Origin: Thiomicrorhabdus marina
Lineage (GTDB): Bacteria; Pseudomonadota; Gammaproteobacteria; Thiomicrospirales; Thiomicrospiraceae
Assembly: GCF_017571465.1 (NCBI RefSeq)
Contig: NZ_JAGETV010000004.1
Span: 62,001 to 126,000 of the forward strand
Length of the DNA: 64,000 nucleotides
Direction: 5' to 3'
The notes below the pieces were generated by a model. The model was not told where the DNA came from and did not search any database. It worked only from the letters and a program-made list of their open reading frames with translations. This document shows, piece by piece, positions 1 to 8,615 of this stretch. Made by a program: the position numbers and the translations under genes. Each line of letters starts with the position of its first letter. Position 1 is the first letter of the stretch.

Positions 1-1
1 A

Positions 2-3000
2 ATCGCGTCACTTTCCAAAACTTCAGCTATTGGGCGTTCTTGGAAACGAGAGATTGCCGGTCAGTATATTAAAAACCCTGTTCTTGATGAACTTTTAACC
101 AACATAGATCATAACACCAAATCCATCTTAGTCACTGGACAGCCTGGCTCTGGAAAAACTTGCGTGATGCTTGATTTACAAGAAGCACTAGAGGAACGAT
201 TCAAAAGGAAACAAGATTTAATTCCCATCTTCATTCAGTCAAGAGAGTTTGCGGACTTAAGTTCTTCACAAGAACGAGAAGCTCAAGGGCTTCCCAATAA
301 CTGGGTTGAACAGATCGCCCGATTAGCGGACGAATCCAAGGTTGTCGTTGTTATCGACTCCTTGGATGTTCTTTCCATTTCCCGTGAACATCATGCACTA
401 ACCTACTTTTTGGCTCAAATTGACCAACTATTGCTTATACCGAACATCACTGTCATTACAGCATGCCGAGACTTCGACCGAAAATATGATAAACGAATTG
501 CCTCACGAGAATGGGATGCGGAACTCGAATGTGCTTCTCTAGATTGGGGTAACGACATCTATCCGTTACTTTCTGGGCTCCTGATTGGCACCACTTCACT
601 CGATAACGATACGCGAGAATTAATTCAAAACCCCAGAGAACTCGCTTTGTTTGTTGAATTGGCGCAACGACAAGGAAGCTTTAATGTCGTAACCAGTCAA
701 GCACTAGCATTGCTCTATTTAGATACAATCGTTCAATCAGATCTTGAATTGGGTGATGATGCTATACAGGAAATTGAAGCGATTGCTAAAAAAATGTTGG
801 ATACAAGAAGTCTTGCAATCCCTAGACGTCAATGCAATTTACCTGACGTTATGCTTCGCAAACTCCTCAGTTTGAATATCCTTCAGGACATATCTAATAA
901 CCAAATTACTTTTGGGCATCAGACACTACTAGACGTATTGGTTATCAGCGGCACAATCAGAGAAGGAATGACCCTTAATGAATTTATTGCCGGATTACCT
1001 CCGGTTCCCTTTGTTAGGCCAAGCATTCGTAGTTTTATTACTCAACTAGCACTTGGGGATCGAAAAGCATTTCGTAAGCAATTGCGAACCGTTTTAACTG
1101 GTGACAGTGCATTTCATATTCGACGATTGGTAGCAGAAACCTTTTCTCAACAACCGCCAGATCAAGCAGATTGGTCGCTTATTAGAGATTTGCGTGCACA
1201 TCACAAAGATGTTTTTCAAGTGATTTATACGCAAGCAAAGTCCGTTGAATGGTATTTTTTTTGGAATGACAACTTGCTACCTCTACTTAAAGACGATCGA
1301 GATGCGGACGGTTTAACAACTCATGTCTATCGAGTATCAGAGTGGAAAAACGAGGATGCCAAAGGCGTTGTTAGTTTGTGGACAGAGGCATTGGAACTGG
1401 ATTATGTGAATCAGGAGCAAATAGCCCATCAACTCGCCTTTTTTATCTCAGATTTTCACCATGAGAATTTGCCAGAAATAAAACCTTTGCTATTGAAGCT
1501 GCTAAGCATGCCCAAGCCAGATCATAGTTTTTTGGGTAAAGTGCTTGCACGATTAATATCTGCTGACTTACTTGATGAGCAAACTCTGTGGAATTATATA
1601 ACGGGTGACCTTCAATCAGCAGATGTTCAGGAATATGACTTTAAAGATAAATTAAATTGCTCAGCTCATGAATTTGGAAGTAAAAATGAAAATTTTCTTT
1701 CCGAGCAAATGAAACAATCTTCTGCTTTACTTGATCTAGCGATTAATGCCGTTGAACAATGGAGTGAGATTCGAACCAGAGGTTACGATGCAGATAACAA
1801 ATTGCGTTATGGCTTTTTAGATAAAACCACTTATGAAAAAACACACTCTAAGCGCGATATGCACTATCAAAACAATCTTGATTTTCTGTTAGACAGCGTT
1901 GAATTAGGAATACTTCATCAAGCTGCTCTTAATTCTGAATGGTGGCAGCAAAATAGAGAACGTCTAAGTTTTAATCAAGAAAGTGCGCTTTGCTATTTTG
2001 CCATAAATGCCTTAACCACCAATATTGAAAACAATACCGATATCATTGGAATGGTCTTATCCAATAAAAGCCGCTTAGAATCATTGTTGTCATACGAGTT
2101 AAGCGAACTGATGAATAAAAGCTTTGTTCATCTTGACGCACAAGCGCAAGATGAGATCATGACAACTATCATTAATTTGTACGAGAATCGAGAAAAAGAT
2201 CCAACTACGCAAAAGTGGACATTGCGAAATCAAGTTGAATACATTTCTGCGATACCATGTCATTTTCGTTCAACTACTCTCAAAGAGCTTCTCGAGTCCT
2301 ACGAGTATAAGTTTGCGCGATATATTAGACAGCCAGAAATACGCTCTTCAGGGGGATGGGTAAAGGCTCCATTCTCGTATGAAGTCTTTCTAAATATTGA
2401 TAATCAAGGAGTGCTGAAATTACTTTCTCATTACACAGACTATAAACGTGATTACACTGAATTTCTGGTTGGAGGTACAAGAGAAGTTGGCAGACAGCTT
2501 CATGAGACTGCCTCCCGTGACCCTGTTAGATTTCTGAATTTCCTCACCACTCATTGGCAAGAAATTTCTGAAAAATTTCGAAATGAAATTCTGGATGGCG
2601 TCGCTACGCATTTAGCTTATTTATATGGAAACCTGAGTTCAAGTAACAACTGGGAACCCATTGAAAAACCCGACCCTTGGACTCTTACCAATCTTGCCCT
2701 TGAAGAGTTAGAAAGACATCCAGTCTATTGGCGCCACAGAAGATCTGCTGCGAAAGTGTTGCAAGCTGTTGCACATATCATTCAAGATGAACAAAACGCG
2801 CAGCGGCTCTCTTTTTTTGCAATTGGCTTTGCAGACCTAAAAAGTGAAAGCACTATTAGCGGTGATGGTGTTGGTCTTTACGGCAAAGCTATTAATATGG
2901 TTACCGGAAATGTTGCTGAAGCTTTAATTACTTTAGCAAATAAATTCCTGGAAAAAGAACAACCCTTCCCAGAGCTTTTAATTCCTTCGTTAATACGATT

Positions 3001-3847
3001 TGCAAAGCATGAAAATCCAGCTCTCCGAGCGTTACTTCTCGAGCACCTGCCTTTTCTCCAAAGTAAAAATCCTGAATTAGGCTGGAAATTGTTCGATGAA
3101 TTAACTCAAGTACAAGGTCTATGGAAGCATGCAGAGCGTTGTCTGTATTATTCATACGACAAAAACTTTCCAAAAGTTGAATCTTCTTTGCAAAGAATAT
3201 TGGATGAAGGTTCTGCTGATGGAATGCAAACTTGGGGTCGAATTTCAGCCTTGGCGGTATTATCTGGTCATTTAAAACTTGATGATTTTTTAGAACAGTT
3301 ACATTCTCTGGATTCGACTGAAGCCTGGGAAGGCGCATCTAATGTGTTTACCCATAATGAAAATATTTTAGGTCATCAAGAACTCTGCCTGAAAGGGATG
3401 AAAGCAGGTTTGCAAGCAAGTGCTCCAAGCGCCATTGCCATGGCTAAACAAATGGAAAATATTTTTCAGAAGATGAAAATCAGTGTTGTCATTCCAATTG
3501 ATTTAATCCAGACATTCTTTGAGATTTTAGGTTCTGATGAAAATGACAAGCACAACAGAGTATATGCTTTTGGCGAATGGCTAAATTGGCGTATTCAGCG
3601 AAATGTTGAAGAAACACTGGCTGCAACTGAACTCTACGTTAGCTACATTAAGCAAACTGGCGTTCACTTTTATGACCATGACAATAACTTTATCCAACTA
3701 ATGAACCGCTTATTTGCAGAAGCTGAAGAGAGAGAGGAAAGTGATTCTGGCGATATGCTTAAACGAGTTGTTGAGATACAAGATCAGCTATTAAGTATTG
3801 GCTTAAATTCAATCAATGACTGGTTAAAAGCTGCCGAGCGGCCTTAA
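2..3847 (+). CDS. Large STAND-type NTPase, 5' end outside window
   Basis: The frame is open from the first bases of the window, so the gene starts upstream and only 1,281 residues are visible. A Walker A motif (GQPGSGKT, bases 137-160) lies before the first in-frame ATG, so starting the gene at base 164 or 167 would delete the nucleotide-binding site. A Walker B-like stretch (VVVVIDSLDVL) follows, then an ITACRDFDRKY segment like the arginine-bearing strand of STAND/AAA ATPases. The remaining 1,000 or so residues look alpha-helical and repeat-like, as in a sensor domain. Proteins of this shape include antiviral AVAST-type STANDs, in which an effector would sit N-terminal, here out of sight. 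The defence role is inference. The gene ends one base before a convergent recombinase gene. Confidence 0.75.
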   Translation: MASLSKTSAIGRSWKREIAGQYIKNPVLDELLTNIDHNTKSILVTGQPGSGKTCVMLDLQEALEERFKRKQDLIPIFIQSREFADLSSSQEREAQGLPNNWVEQIARLADESKVVVVIDSLDVLSISREHHALTYFLAQIDQLLLIPNITVITACRDFDRKYDKRIASREWDAELECASLDWGNDIYPLLSGLLIGTTSLDNDTRELIQNPRELALFVELAQRQGSFNVVTSQALALLYLDTIVQSDLELGDDAIQEIEAIAKKMLDTRSLAIPRRQCNLPDVMLRKLLSLNILQDISNNQITFGHQTLLDVLVISGTIREGMTLNEFIAGLPPVPFVRPSIRSFITQLALGDRKAFRKQLRTVLTGDSAFHIRRLVAETFSQQPPDQADWSLIRDLRAHHKDVFQVIYTQAKSVEWYFFWNDNLLPLLKDDRDADGLTTHVYRVSEWKNEDAKGVVSLWTEALELDYVNQEQIAHQLAFFISDFHHENLPEIKPLLLKLLSMPKPDHSFLGKVLARLISADLLDEQTLWNYITGDLQSADVQEYDFKDKLNCSAHEFGSKNENFLSEQMKQSSALLDLAINAVEQWSEIRTRGYDADNKLRYGFLDKTTYEKTHSKRDMHYQNNLDFLLDSVELGILHQAALNSEWWQQNRERLSFNQESALCYFAINALTTNIENNTDIIGMVLSNKSRLESLLSYELSELMNKSFVHLDAQAQDEIMTTIINLYENREKDPTTQKWTLRNQVEYISAIPCHFRSTTLKELLESYEYKFARYIRQPEIRSSGGWVKAPFSYEVFLNIDNQGVLKLLSHYTDYKRDYTEFLVGGTREVGRQLHETASRDPVRFLNFLTTHWQEISEKFRNEILDGVATHLAYLYGNLSSSNNWEPIEKPDPWTLTNLALEELERHPVYWRHRRSAAKVLQAVAHIIQDEQNAQRLSFFAIGFADLKSESTISGDGVGLYGKAINMVTGNVAEALITLANKFLEKEQPFPELLIPSLIRFAKHENPALRALLLEHLPFLQSKNPELGWKLFDELTQVQGLWKHAERCLYYSYDKNFPKVESSLQRILDEGSADGMQTWGRISALAVLSGHLKLDDFLEQLHSLDSTEAWEGASNVFTHNENILGHQELCLKGMKAGLQASAPSAIAMAKQMENIFQKMKISVVIPIDLIQTFFEILGSDENDKHNRVYAFGEWLNWRIQRNVEETLAATELYVSYIKQTGVHFYDHDNNFIQLMNRLFAEAEEREESDSGDMLKRVVEIQDQLLSIGLNSINDWLKAAERP

Positions 3848-3848
3848 A

Positions 3849-4409
3849 TCATTTAAGAGCACTTCGCTCTAGGGATTTGTTAAGTGTTACACGACTTACA
3901 CCAAAATGTTCAGCAACTTCTTTTTTAGTAATCAACGGATCTTTGAGCATAGCAGCGGCTTTTTTAACATCTTGGGTTGTCATTGCCAGTTTTCTCCCAC
4001 CCTTACGCCCTCTTGCTCTGGCAGCCGCTAAACCAGCTAAAGTTCTTTCTCGAATTAAATTATGTTCGAATTCTGCCAGCGCGCCAAAAATATGGAAAAT
4101 GAGTTTGCCGCCTGCAGAGGTTGTATCAATTGATTCTGTTAGAGACTTAAAGCCAATTTTCCTCTCGTCCAGTTCGGAAATCATTTCCACTAAGTCTTTT
4201 AAAGATCTTGCTAAACGATCAAGTTTCCAAACAACTAAAACATCACCCTCTCTTAGAGTTCTCAGGCAGACATTTAACTCTGGGCGGTCTTTTTGCTTAC
4301 CAGTAATTTTCTCTTCAAAAATTTCAGAACAGCCAATTTTTTGCAAAGCATCACGCTGGGCATCCAAATTTTGATCTTGTGTGCTGACCCGTGCATATCC
4401 AACCAACAT
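3849..4409 (-). CDS. Serine recombinase (resolvase/invertase family)
   Basis: A 186-residue small serine recombinase. The N-terminal catalytic domain begins with the YARVSTQDQ motif, whose serine at residue 9 would form the covalent DNA link, followed by the conserved arginine-rich segment WKLDRLARSLKDL. The long E helix (FGALAEFEHNLIRERT) and a C-terminal helix-turn-helix of the Hin/resolvase type (EVAEHFGVSRVTLNKSL) complete the fold. Length is normal for Tn3-type resolvases or invertases. No transposase is visible beside it and no clear res or inversion pair was found, so whether it resolves, inverts or is a transposon relic is unknown. It is convergent with the STAND gene and divergent from kfrA. 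Confidence 0.9.
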   Translation of the reverse strand: MLVGYARVSTQDQNLDAQRDALQKIGCSEIFEEKITGKQKDRPELNVCLRTLREGDVLVVWKLDRLARSLKDLVEMISELDERKIGFKSLTESIDTTSAGGKLIFHIFGALAEFEHNLIRERTLAGLAAARARGRKGGRKLAMTTQDVKKAAAMLKDPLITKKEVAEHFGVSRVTLNKSLERSALK

Positions 4410-4732
4410 AAAACGTACCTTTCCTTGTCATAGTTTTCTTTACGGAATTAATTATCACTCAAACCCTGTTTTTGGCTACCAAACCGCTTTCTATCAAGAA
4501 CGTATAAAAAACGACCGTTTGTTTTACTCAACAAAGTTTCACGCATCATCACATATAAAAAATCGAGCCTAACCTTAAACCCCTTCTAAATCTGGCCTGT
4601 TTAGCGGGGAAATAATTTTTTACGCGGTATTTTTCTTATATCGAAAAAATTCGATGAAAAGGTATGAACTATTTTGTGAACGGTTCAGTTCAGTCTAGTT
4701 CAGTGAGTAATCCGTAATAGAAGGAAAAATGA
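4410..4732. promoter_or_regulatory. Divergent recombinase/kfrA control region
   Basis: This 323-bp region between divergent genes must hold both promoters. Visible elements are an inverted repeat ATCGAA-aaaa-TTCGAT (4640-4655) and repeated TTCAGT motifs at 4684-4689, 4689-4694 and 4699-4704, just before kfrA. KfrA proteins are known to bind repeats overlapping their own promoter, so the TTCAGT cluster is a candidate autoregulatory operator. A ribosome binding site AAGGA (4721-4725) sits 7 bases before the kfrA ATG. A recombinase res site could also lie here, but no pair of matching half-sites was recognised. Confidence 0.4.
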
Positions 4733-5665
4733 ATGATTAATAATCGCGAAAGAGATCCCAAAAAAGCGATTCATCAAGCTTTTGAGGAGATTGAATCTGA
4801 TGGATTACATGCGACATATGATGCCATCCAAGATAAGACAGGGCTGGCTCGAGCAACAATTGCAAAATACATAAAAGACGTTAGGCAGGAACGCCTTAAC
4901 CCTGCTGAAATTGATCCTGAAGATCTAGCTAAACAAATTAACCGCCTTGTTAAGCAACAGGTAAACGCTGCTATTATTCAGCAAAAAGAAGCCCATTCTT
5001 TGAGATATGACGCTTTACACACTTCTTTCGATGAGCTTCAGTCTGAATTTGAAACGGCTATTGCCAGTAATGAACAAATATCAAATGAAAACAATGAGCT
5101 ACGCAATGAGAATGCCAAATTAGTCGGCACACTTGAGTCAACAAAAAATCAATTAGAACAATCGAAAGATGAGCATGTACAACAAACAAAACAGCTAAAA
5201 AATGAAAATCAGAAAGAGCTAGAAAAACTCAGTCTGCAACTGGAAACAACCATCGGCAAAAAAGCAACAGCAGAACAAAAAGTTACCGATTCTGAAAAGC
5301 TTGTTAACCATCTAAAAGAACAACTATCGGAACAGCGCTCTCTGTCAGCTCAACAAAGTAGTGAGATAGTGGAGTTATCAAAGCAATTGGCTGTGAGATG
5401 CTCTGAACTGATATCTGAGCAAAGTGCTCACGCCAAATCTGTTGAACTTATCGACAAGCTAAATCAGCAAACTGAATCTCTACAATCAGAAATAAAATTG
5501 CTCGAATCTGAACACAAAAAAACGTACTCTCAAGCTCTCTCAAGCCACGCTAAAATCGCGGCACAAGATGCTACTATCACAGCCTTGAAAGACCAGATTT
5601 CAATGCAGGAAAAACAACTTAGAATTTTGACTTCAGAAATTAAGCCGAAGATTTTACAAAATTAA
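4733..5665 (+). CDS. KfrA-like DNA-binding coiled-coil protein
   Basis: A 310-residue protein. The first 60 or so residues form a helix-turn-helix domain of the KfrA N-terminal type (AIHQAFEEIESDG, then TYDAIQDKTGLARATIAKYIKD). Nearly all of the rest is heptad-rich, charged coiled coil with many E, K, Q and N residues and no membrane segment. KfrA of plasmids is a nucleoid-like DNA-binding protein that autoregulates and supports stable inheritance. Here it is in a chromosomal island, so a role in maintenance or silencing of the element is inference. The ATG at 4733 is favoured over the overlapping ATG 4 bases earlier because it is in frame and well spaced from AAGGA. The 3' end is duplicated in decayed form near 6.1 kb. 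Confidence 0.8.
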   Translation: MINNRERDPKKAIHQAFEEIESDGLHATYDAIQDKTGLARATIAKYIKDVRQERLNPAEIDPEDLAKQINRLVKQQVNAAIIQQKEAHSLRYDALHTSFDELQSEFETAIASNEQISNENNELRNENAKLVGTLESTKNQLEQSKDEHVQQTKQLKNENQKELEKLSLQLETTIGKKATAEQKVTDSEKLVNHLKEQLSEQRSLSAQQSSEIVELSKQLAVRCSELISEQSAHAKSVELIDKLNQQTESLQSEIKLLESEHKKTYSQALSSHAKIAAQDATITALKDQISMQEKQLRILTSEIKPKILQN

Positions 5666-5912
5666 ACACAAAGCTCAGACTTGATTGATTGCCGATTTGT
5701 ATAGGCGACTCTGCTAGGGAAGCGTAGAATAAATCCATAAGGTTTGCGTTACAGAAAAGCATCTCTAGCAATCTGCTACCTGAACGATTTAGCTGGAATC
5801 AATGAGGAATTGTTCTGCATATTCTAATGCTCTTTAACCAAGTTTATTAACGAGGTTACTCGAAGTGCTAAATAGGTATTTGTAAAAATGGCTGTTTCTT
5901 TTTTTTCAGAAC

Positions 5913-6026
5913 TTATTCCCAATATTCATCTTTCTCGGTTGTGGAGTCTCTCTTTGGAGACGCCAAAAGTAGCACGACAAAAATAACAGTGACAATCAGC
6001 AAAAAAATAATTGTTGCGAAGTTCAT
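5913..6026 (-). CDS. Possible 37-residue single-pass membrane peptide
   Basis: A short frame encodes 37 residues: a hydrophobic segment of about 20 residues right after the start (MNFATIIFLLIVTVIFVVLL), then a charged tail (PKRDSTTEKDEYWE). This is the usual form of small inner-membrane peptides. The upstream AGGA is about 10 bases from the ATG, a weak ribosome binding site. It lies in the otherwise gene-free space between kfrA and the decayed kfrA copy. The protein is unrecognised; a chance frame in AT-rich DNA is the main alternative. Confidence 0.35.
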   Translation of the reverse strand: MNFATIIFLLIVTVIFVVLLLASPKRDSTTEKDEYWE

Positions 6027-6087
6027 TACTTACTAGTCCTAGTTTATATCCCTTGGCAGCGACATTTAAATTTTAAACTCTAATTTT

Positions 6088-6188
6088 AGGAAAAACAGCT
6101 CAGAATTTTGACCTCTGAAATTCAGCCGAAGAACCGAAGAACTTACAAGGTTAAGTGCGAAGTTCAGACTTGGTTTGTAAGTACATGA
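6088..6188 (+). pseudogene. Decayed duplicate of the kfrA 3' end
   Basis: Bases 6088-6172 match 5607-5683, covering the last codons of kfrA and its downstream flank, with scattered substitutions and one small insertion. Read in the kfrA frame, the copy still gives EKQLRILTSEIQPK, against EKQLRILTSEIKPK in the intact gene. It is preceded immediately by an in-frame stop, so nothing upstream of the tail survives. The match continues past the kfrA stop codon, so this is a DNA-level duplication, probably what remains of a second tandem kfrA-like gene. Confidence 0.7.
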
Positions 6189-6216
6189 CCAAGCCTGAAA
6201 TAGCATATCAAGCTCC

Positions 6217-7470
6217 TTAAAAGTTTTCTTGTTGTGCTTGATACTGACTATTCTTCTCTGCTTCCGCTTGACGCTTCATTTCTTTCTGTTGAGATCGATA
6301 ATTTTCTGGGTAGATATACGACAGATATGTATCTGTACCAAGCATACCTCTTTCTACCTCAATTTTAATTCCATCCCCTAAATTCCATGAGTATAAAACA
6401 GGTAAATAAGTGATTTTTTCAGGACCTTTATTTGGTTCACCATATTTTGAGCGAACCATATCACGAATTTGTGCGACTTGTTGAATATCTGAATTAGCTG
6501 GAAATGTGTAAGTGGCCAAAGCAACCCCCTTATCATCAACAGTGTATGAAACATACAATTCAGATGAATCCTTCAATAAATTTTCAGAATTATATGAATC
6601 CCCCCAATTATTTAAATTTTCATCAATAACTCGTCCACCAGCAGCTTTGATAGATTTTTGCATTTGAGTTCTATCTACACATCTTAATACAACATCAAAA
6701 AGGCGCGTTGCCGATTCCTCTGGTTTAGAACAATAGATCTTATTTCTTAAGACTTCTAACCTATCATGAGCTTCATTTTGACCAAGGTTTGCAGCTATCA
6801 GATAGAAAATTAGTGCTTTATTTAAGTTTTGCTCAACATCATCAAATCCATTGTCGTATATCCACCCAAGCAGAAATAATGAATTTGGCTCGCGTTTATC
6901 TGCTCCGATCTTTAACAGGTTCATTGCCAGTGTTACATTTTTTTCGCCACCCTCTCCATTTAAATACAACCGAGCAAGTGGATAATACGACTGGTAATAA
7001 TTTTGATCTGCTGACTTTTGGTACCATTGACGCGCTTGTCGATAATCTTGCTTTATTCCATAACCATTTTCATACATTATCCCTAAATAGTACTGGGCGG
7101 CTTTATCATTCCTATTGGCCGCTGTATTAAAATAATTTAAAGCTCTAGCATAATCAGCCTTAACGCCATCACCATATAGAAACATAGTACCTAAATTTTG
7201 TAACGCGGTGAGATCACCGGCTTTAGCAGCAAGTTCGTACCAATAAATTGCGCTTTGAACATTTTGTTGAACTCCCAAGCCCTGATTAAACATTGTACCC
7301 AGCATATTTTGAGCATTTGCATCACCTTGTTTTGCTAAAGGTTCAATCTCCCTAAGAGCCGTCTGAAAATCACCCTCCTGAAAAGCTTTAAAACCTTCAT
7401 CATATCCCGCAAACGCATTACCAGCAAAGCCTATAATAAGTGATGTTATCAAACTTAAGAACCGCTTCAT
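6217..7470 (-). CDS. Exported Sel1-like repeat protein
   Basis: A 417-residue protein with a Sec signal peptide (residues 1-21, cleavage probably after AFA). Six or so Sel1-like/TPR repeats follow over about residues 25-245, shown by recurring units such as AQNMLGTMFNQGLGVQQN, ALQNLGTMFLYGDGVKAD and AQYYLGIMYENGYGIKQD. The C-terminal half (about 250-400) is a separate unrecognised domain with two cysteines, ending in a Q/E/K-rich tail. Sel1 repeats are protein-binding solenoids; in Gram-negative envelopes they often scaffold signalling or secretion. It is followed on the same strand by no close gene, and the cold-shock-domain gene lies 75 bp upstream. The function is not known. Confidence 0.85.
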   Translation of the reverse strand: MKRFLSLITSLIIGFAGNAFAGYDEGFKAFQEGDFQTALREIEPLAKQGDANAQNMLGTMFNQGLGVQQNVQSAIYWYELAAKAGDLTALQNLGTMFLYGDGVKADYARALNYFNTAANRNDKAAQYYLGIMYENGYGIKQDYRQARQWYQKSADQNYYQSYYPLARLYLNGEGGEKNVTLAMNLLKIGADKREPNSLFLLGWIYDNGFDDVEQNLNKALIFYLIAANLGQNEAHDRLEVLRNKIYCSKPEESATRLFDVVLRCVDRTQMQKSIKAAGGRVIDENLNNWGDSYNSENLLKDSSELYVSYTVDDKGVALATYTFPANSDIQQVAQIRDMVRSKYGEPNKGPEKITYLPVLYSWNLGDGIKIEVERGMLGTDTYLSYIYPENYRSQQKEMKRQAEAEKNSQYQAQQENF

Positions 7471-7545
7471 TTACTTACACTCCAAAACTAAAATTAATTC
7501 AAATAAACATACAAAGTATTATTAAAGGGGTATTTTCTTTTTTGC

Positions 7546-8280
7546 CTACCCTTTTTGTAGCCAAGCTCCATGATTTGAAGGACGACCCCATATAAAACCA
7601 GCGATAACAGCTAAGAAAGAAGGCCAAGACATTTGGAAAACAAAAATAGTAACAAGAACAACAGACCAAATTAAAAATGCATTACGCTTACTTTTTGCAT
7701 TCATATTCAGATAACGATTCTTTAAATTTTCAGCCGCTTCATTTAATCCAGTAAATTCGCTTTTGGCATAAGCTCCGCCCGCATGTTTCCTCCCTAATAC
7801 ACAAGGCCTGCCGCAAAAGTTGTGAACAGTATAGTAATACGTGCCATTACCAGTCCCAGCTTCCGAACCTGTAGTTTTGTAGTAATCAAGATAAAGCAAG
7901 GAGTTTGCACCAAGCATCCGAGCACCTTCAATTGCATCACGCTTTGCATGATCTGGAGAATCCCTTGAAGAACCATGAACTATCCAGTCAGCTTGGTTGA
8001 TAATATTCCAGTTGCCAGCGGTACTTGAGCGTGAAGTAATAAATTCATCTGGAACGATATATTTACAAGGACCATTAGCATTTATTAACTTACATTTTTT
8101 TGCCGCATATCCTTTTGGATTGGCCGTAGGCTCAAATTCAACATAAGATTCTTCCGCTAATTTTGATAAATCAGTTGTTCTGGTAAAATCATTGGTATGA
8201 AAAAAATAGTCCTTATCATCTTCTCCTTTAAGGAATCCATATTTTTTCTGAGGTAAAAAAGTACTTACATATCCCTTCAT
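7546..8280 (-). CDS. Cold-shock-domain protein with C-terminal membrane hairpin
   Basis: A 244-residue protein in three parts. Residues 1-65 are an OB-fold like a cold-shock domain, with GYVSTFLPQKKYGFLKGEDD and YFFHTNDF matching the aromatic RNP1/RNP2-type RNA-binding strands. Residues 85-160 form a domain with ADWIVHGSSRD and EGARMLGANSLLYLDYY, loosely like the GAN-containing domain of RcsF/DUF4156 proteins. Residues 200-240 contain two hydrophobic helices, so the protein should be anchored in the inner membrane with the nucleic-acid-binding part in the cytoplasm. Cold-shock-DUF1294 proteins also join this fold to membrane helices, but lack the middle domain. Its role is not known. Confidence 0.7.
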   Translation of the reverse strand: MKGYVSTFLPQKKYGFLKGEDDKDYFFHTNDFTRTTDLSKLAEESYVEFEPTANPKGYAAKKCKLINANGPCKYIVPDEFITSRSSTAGNWNIINQADWIVHGSSRDSPDHAKRDAIEGARMLGANSLLYLDYYKTTGSEAGTGNGTYYYTVHNFCGRPCVLGRKHAGGAYAKSEFTGLNEAAENLKNRYLNMNAKSKRNAFLIWSVVLVTIFVFQMSWPSFLAVIAGFIWGRPSNHGAWLQKG

Positions 8281-8615
8281 TCACATCCTTCTTTGAGGGT
8301 TTTATTTATGCTAACTGCTTGTATAAGCACCACTAGAGTAGTTTTCACTTCATATCAACTACAAGGCTTTATTAAGGAAATGCAAATCAAATCCACATGA
8401 CTTCAAGTACCCTAAACAAATTTCCTAGCAAAGTGAAAATTTGTAGTCATGTCTAGAACTGACAAGAACTCGCAACTCAGCTAGAGAATATTTGGCACTT
8501 CTCACTTGAAATATTAGCAAAAGCTCCAGTTGGCAAAGTCGCTATTAGAATAAAAGAAAATCGCTTGTATAATTTATTCATTGATAATATCCCTACTAAC
8601 TTAACGCTTAGTAAA
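8281..8615. other. Intergenic region with long-range inverted repeat
   Basis: This 335-bp gap between two minus-strand genes holds no recognisable gene. An 8-bp inverted repeat (ACATGACT at 8395-8402, AGTCATGT at 8445-8452) encloses 42 bases and could form a hairpin in DNA or RNA. The cold-shock-domain gene promoter should lie near 8290-8340, but no clear -10/-35 pair was picked out. Confidence 0.4.

Larger units (their letters stand above)
5684..6216. other. Gap between kfrA and Sel1 gene
   Basis: About 530 bp without a gene of normal size. It holds the possible 37-residue membrane peptide on the minus strand and the decayed kfrA 3' copy on the plus strand. No tRNA, terminator or strong promoter was recognised. 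Confidence 0.5.

Noticed and set aside
2928-3338. 136-residue minus-strand protein within the STAND gene
   Set aside because: Shadow of the plus-strand frame, without start signals or a recognisable fold.
3877-4374. 165-residue plus-strand protein opposite the recombinase
   Set aside because: It is antisense to a clearly functional serine recombinase and has a serine/leucine-rich composition typical of a shadow frame.
3849-4409. Complete transposon around the serine recombinase
   Set aside because: No transposase or terminal inverted repeats were found within the window.
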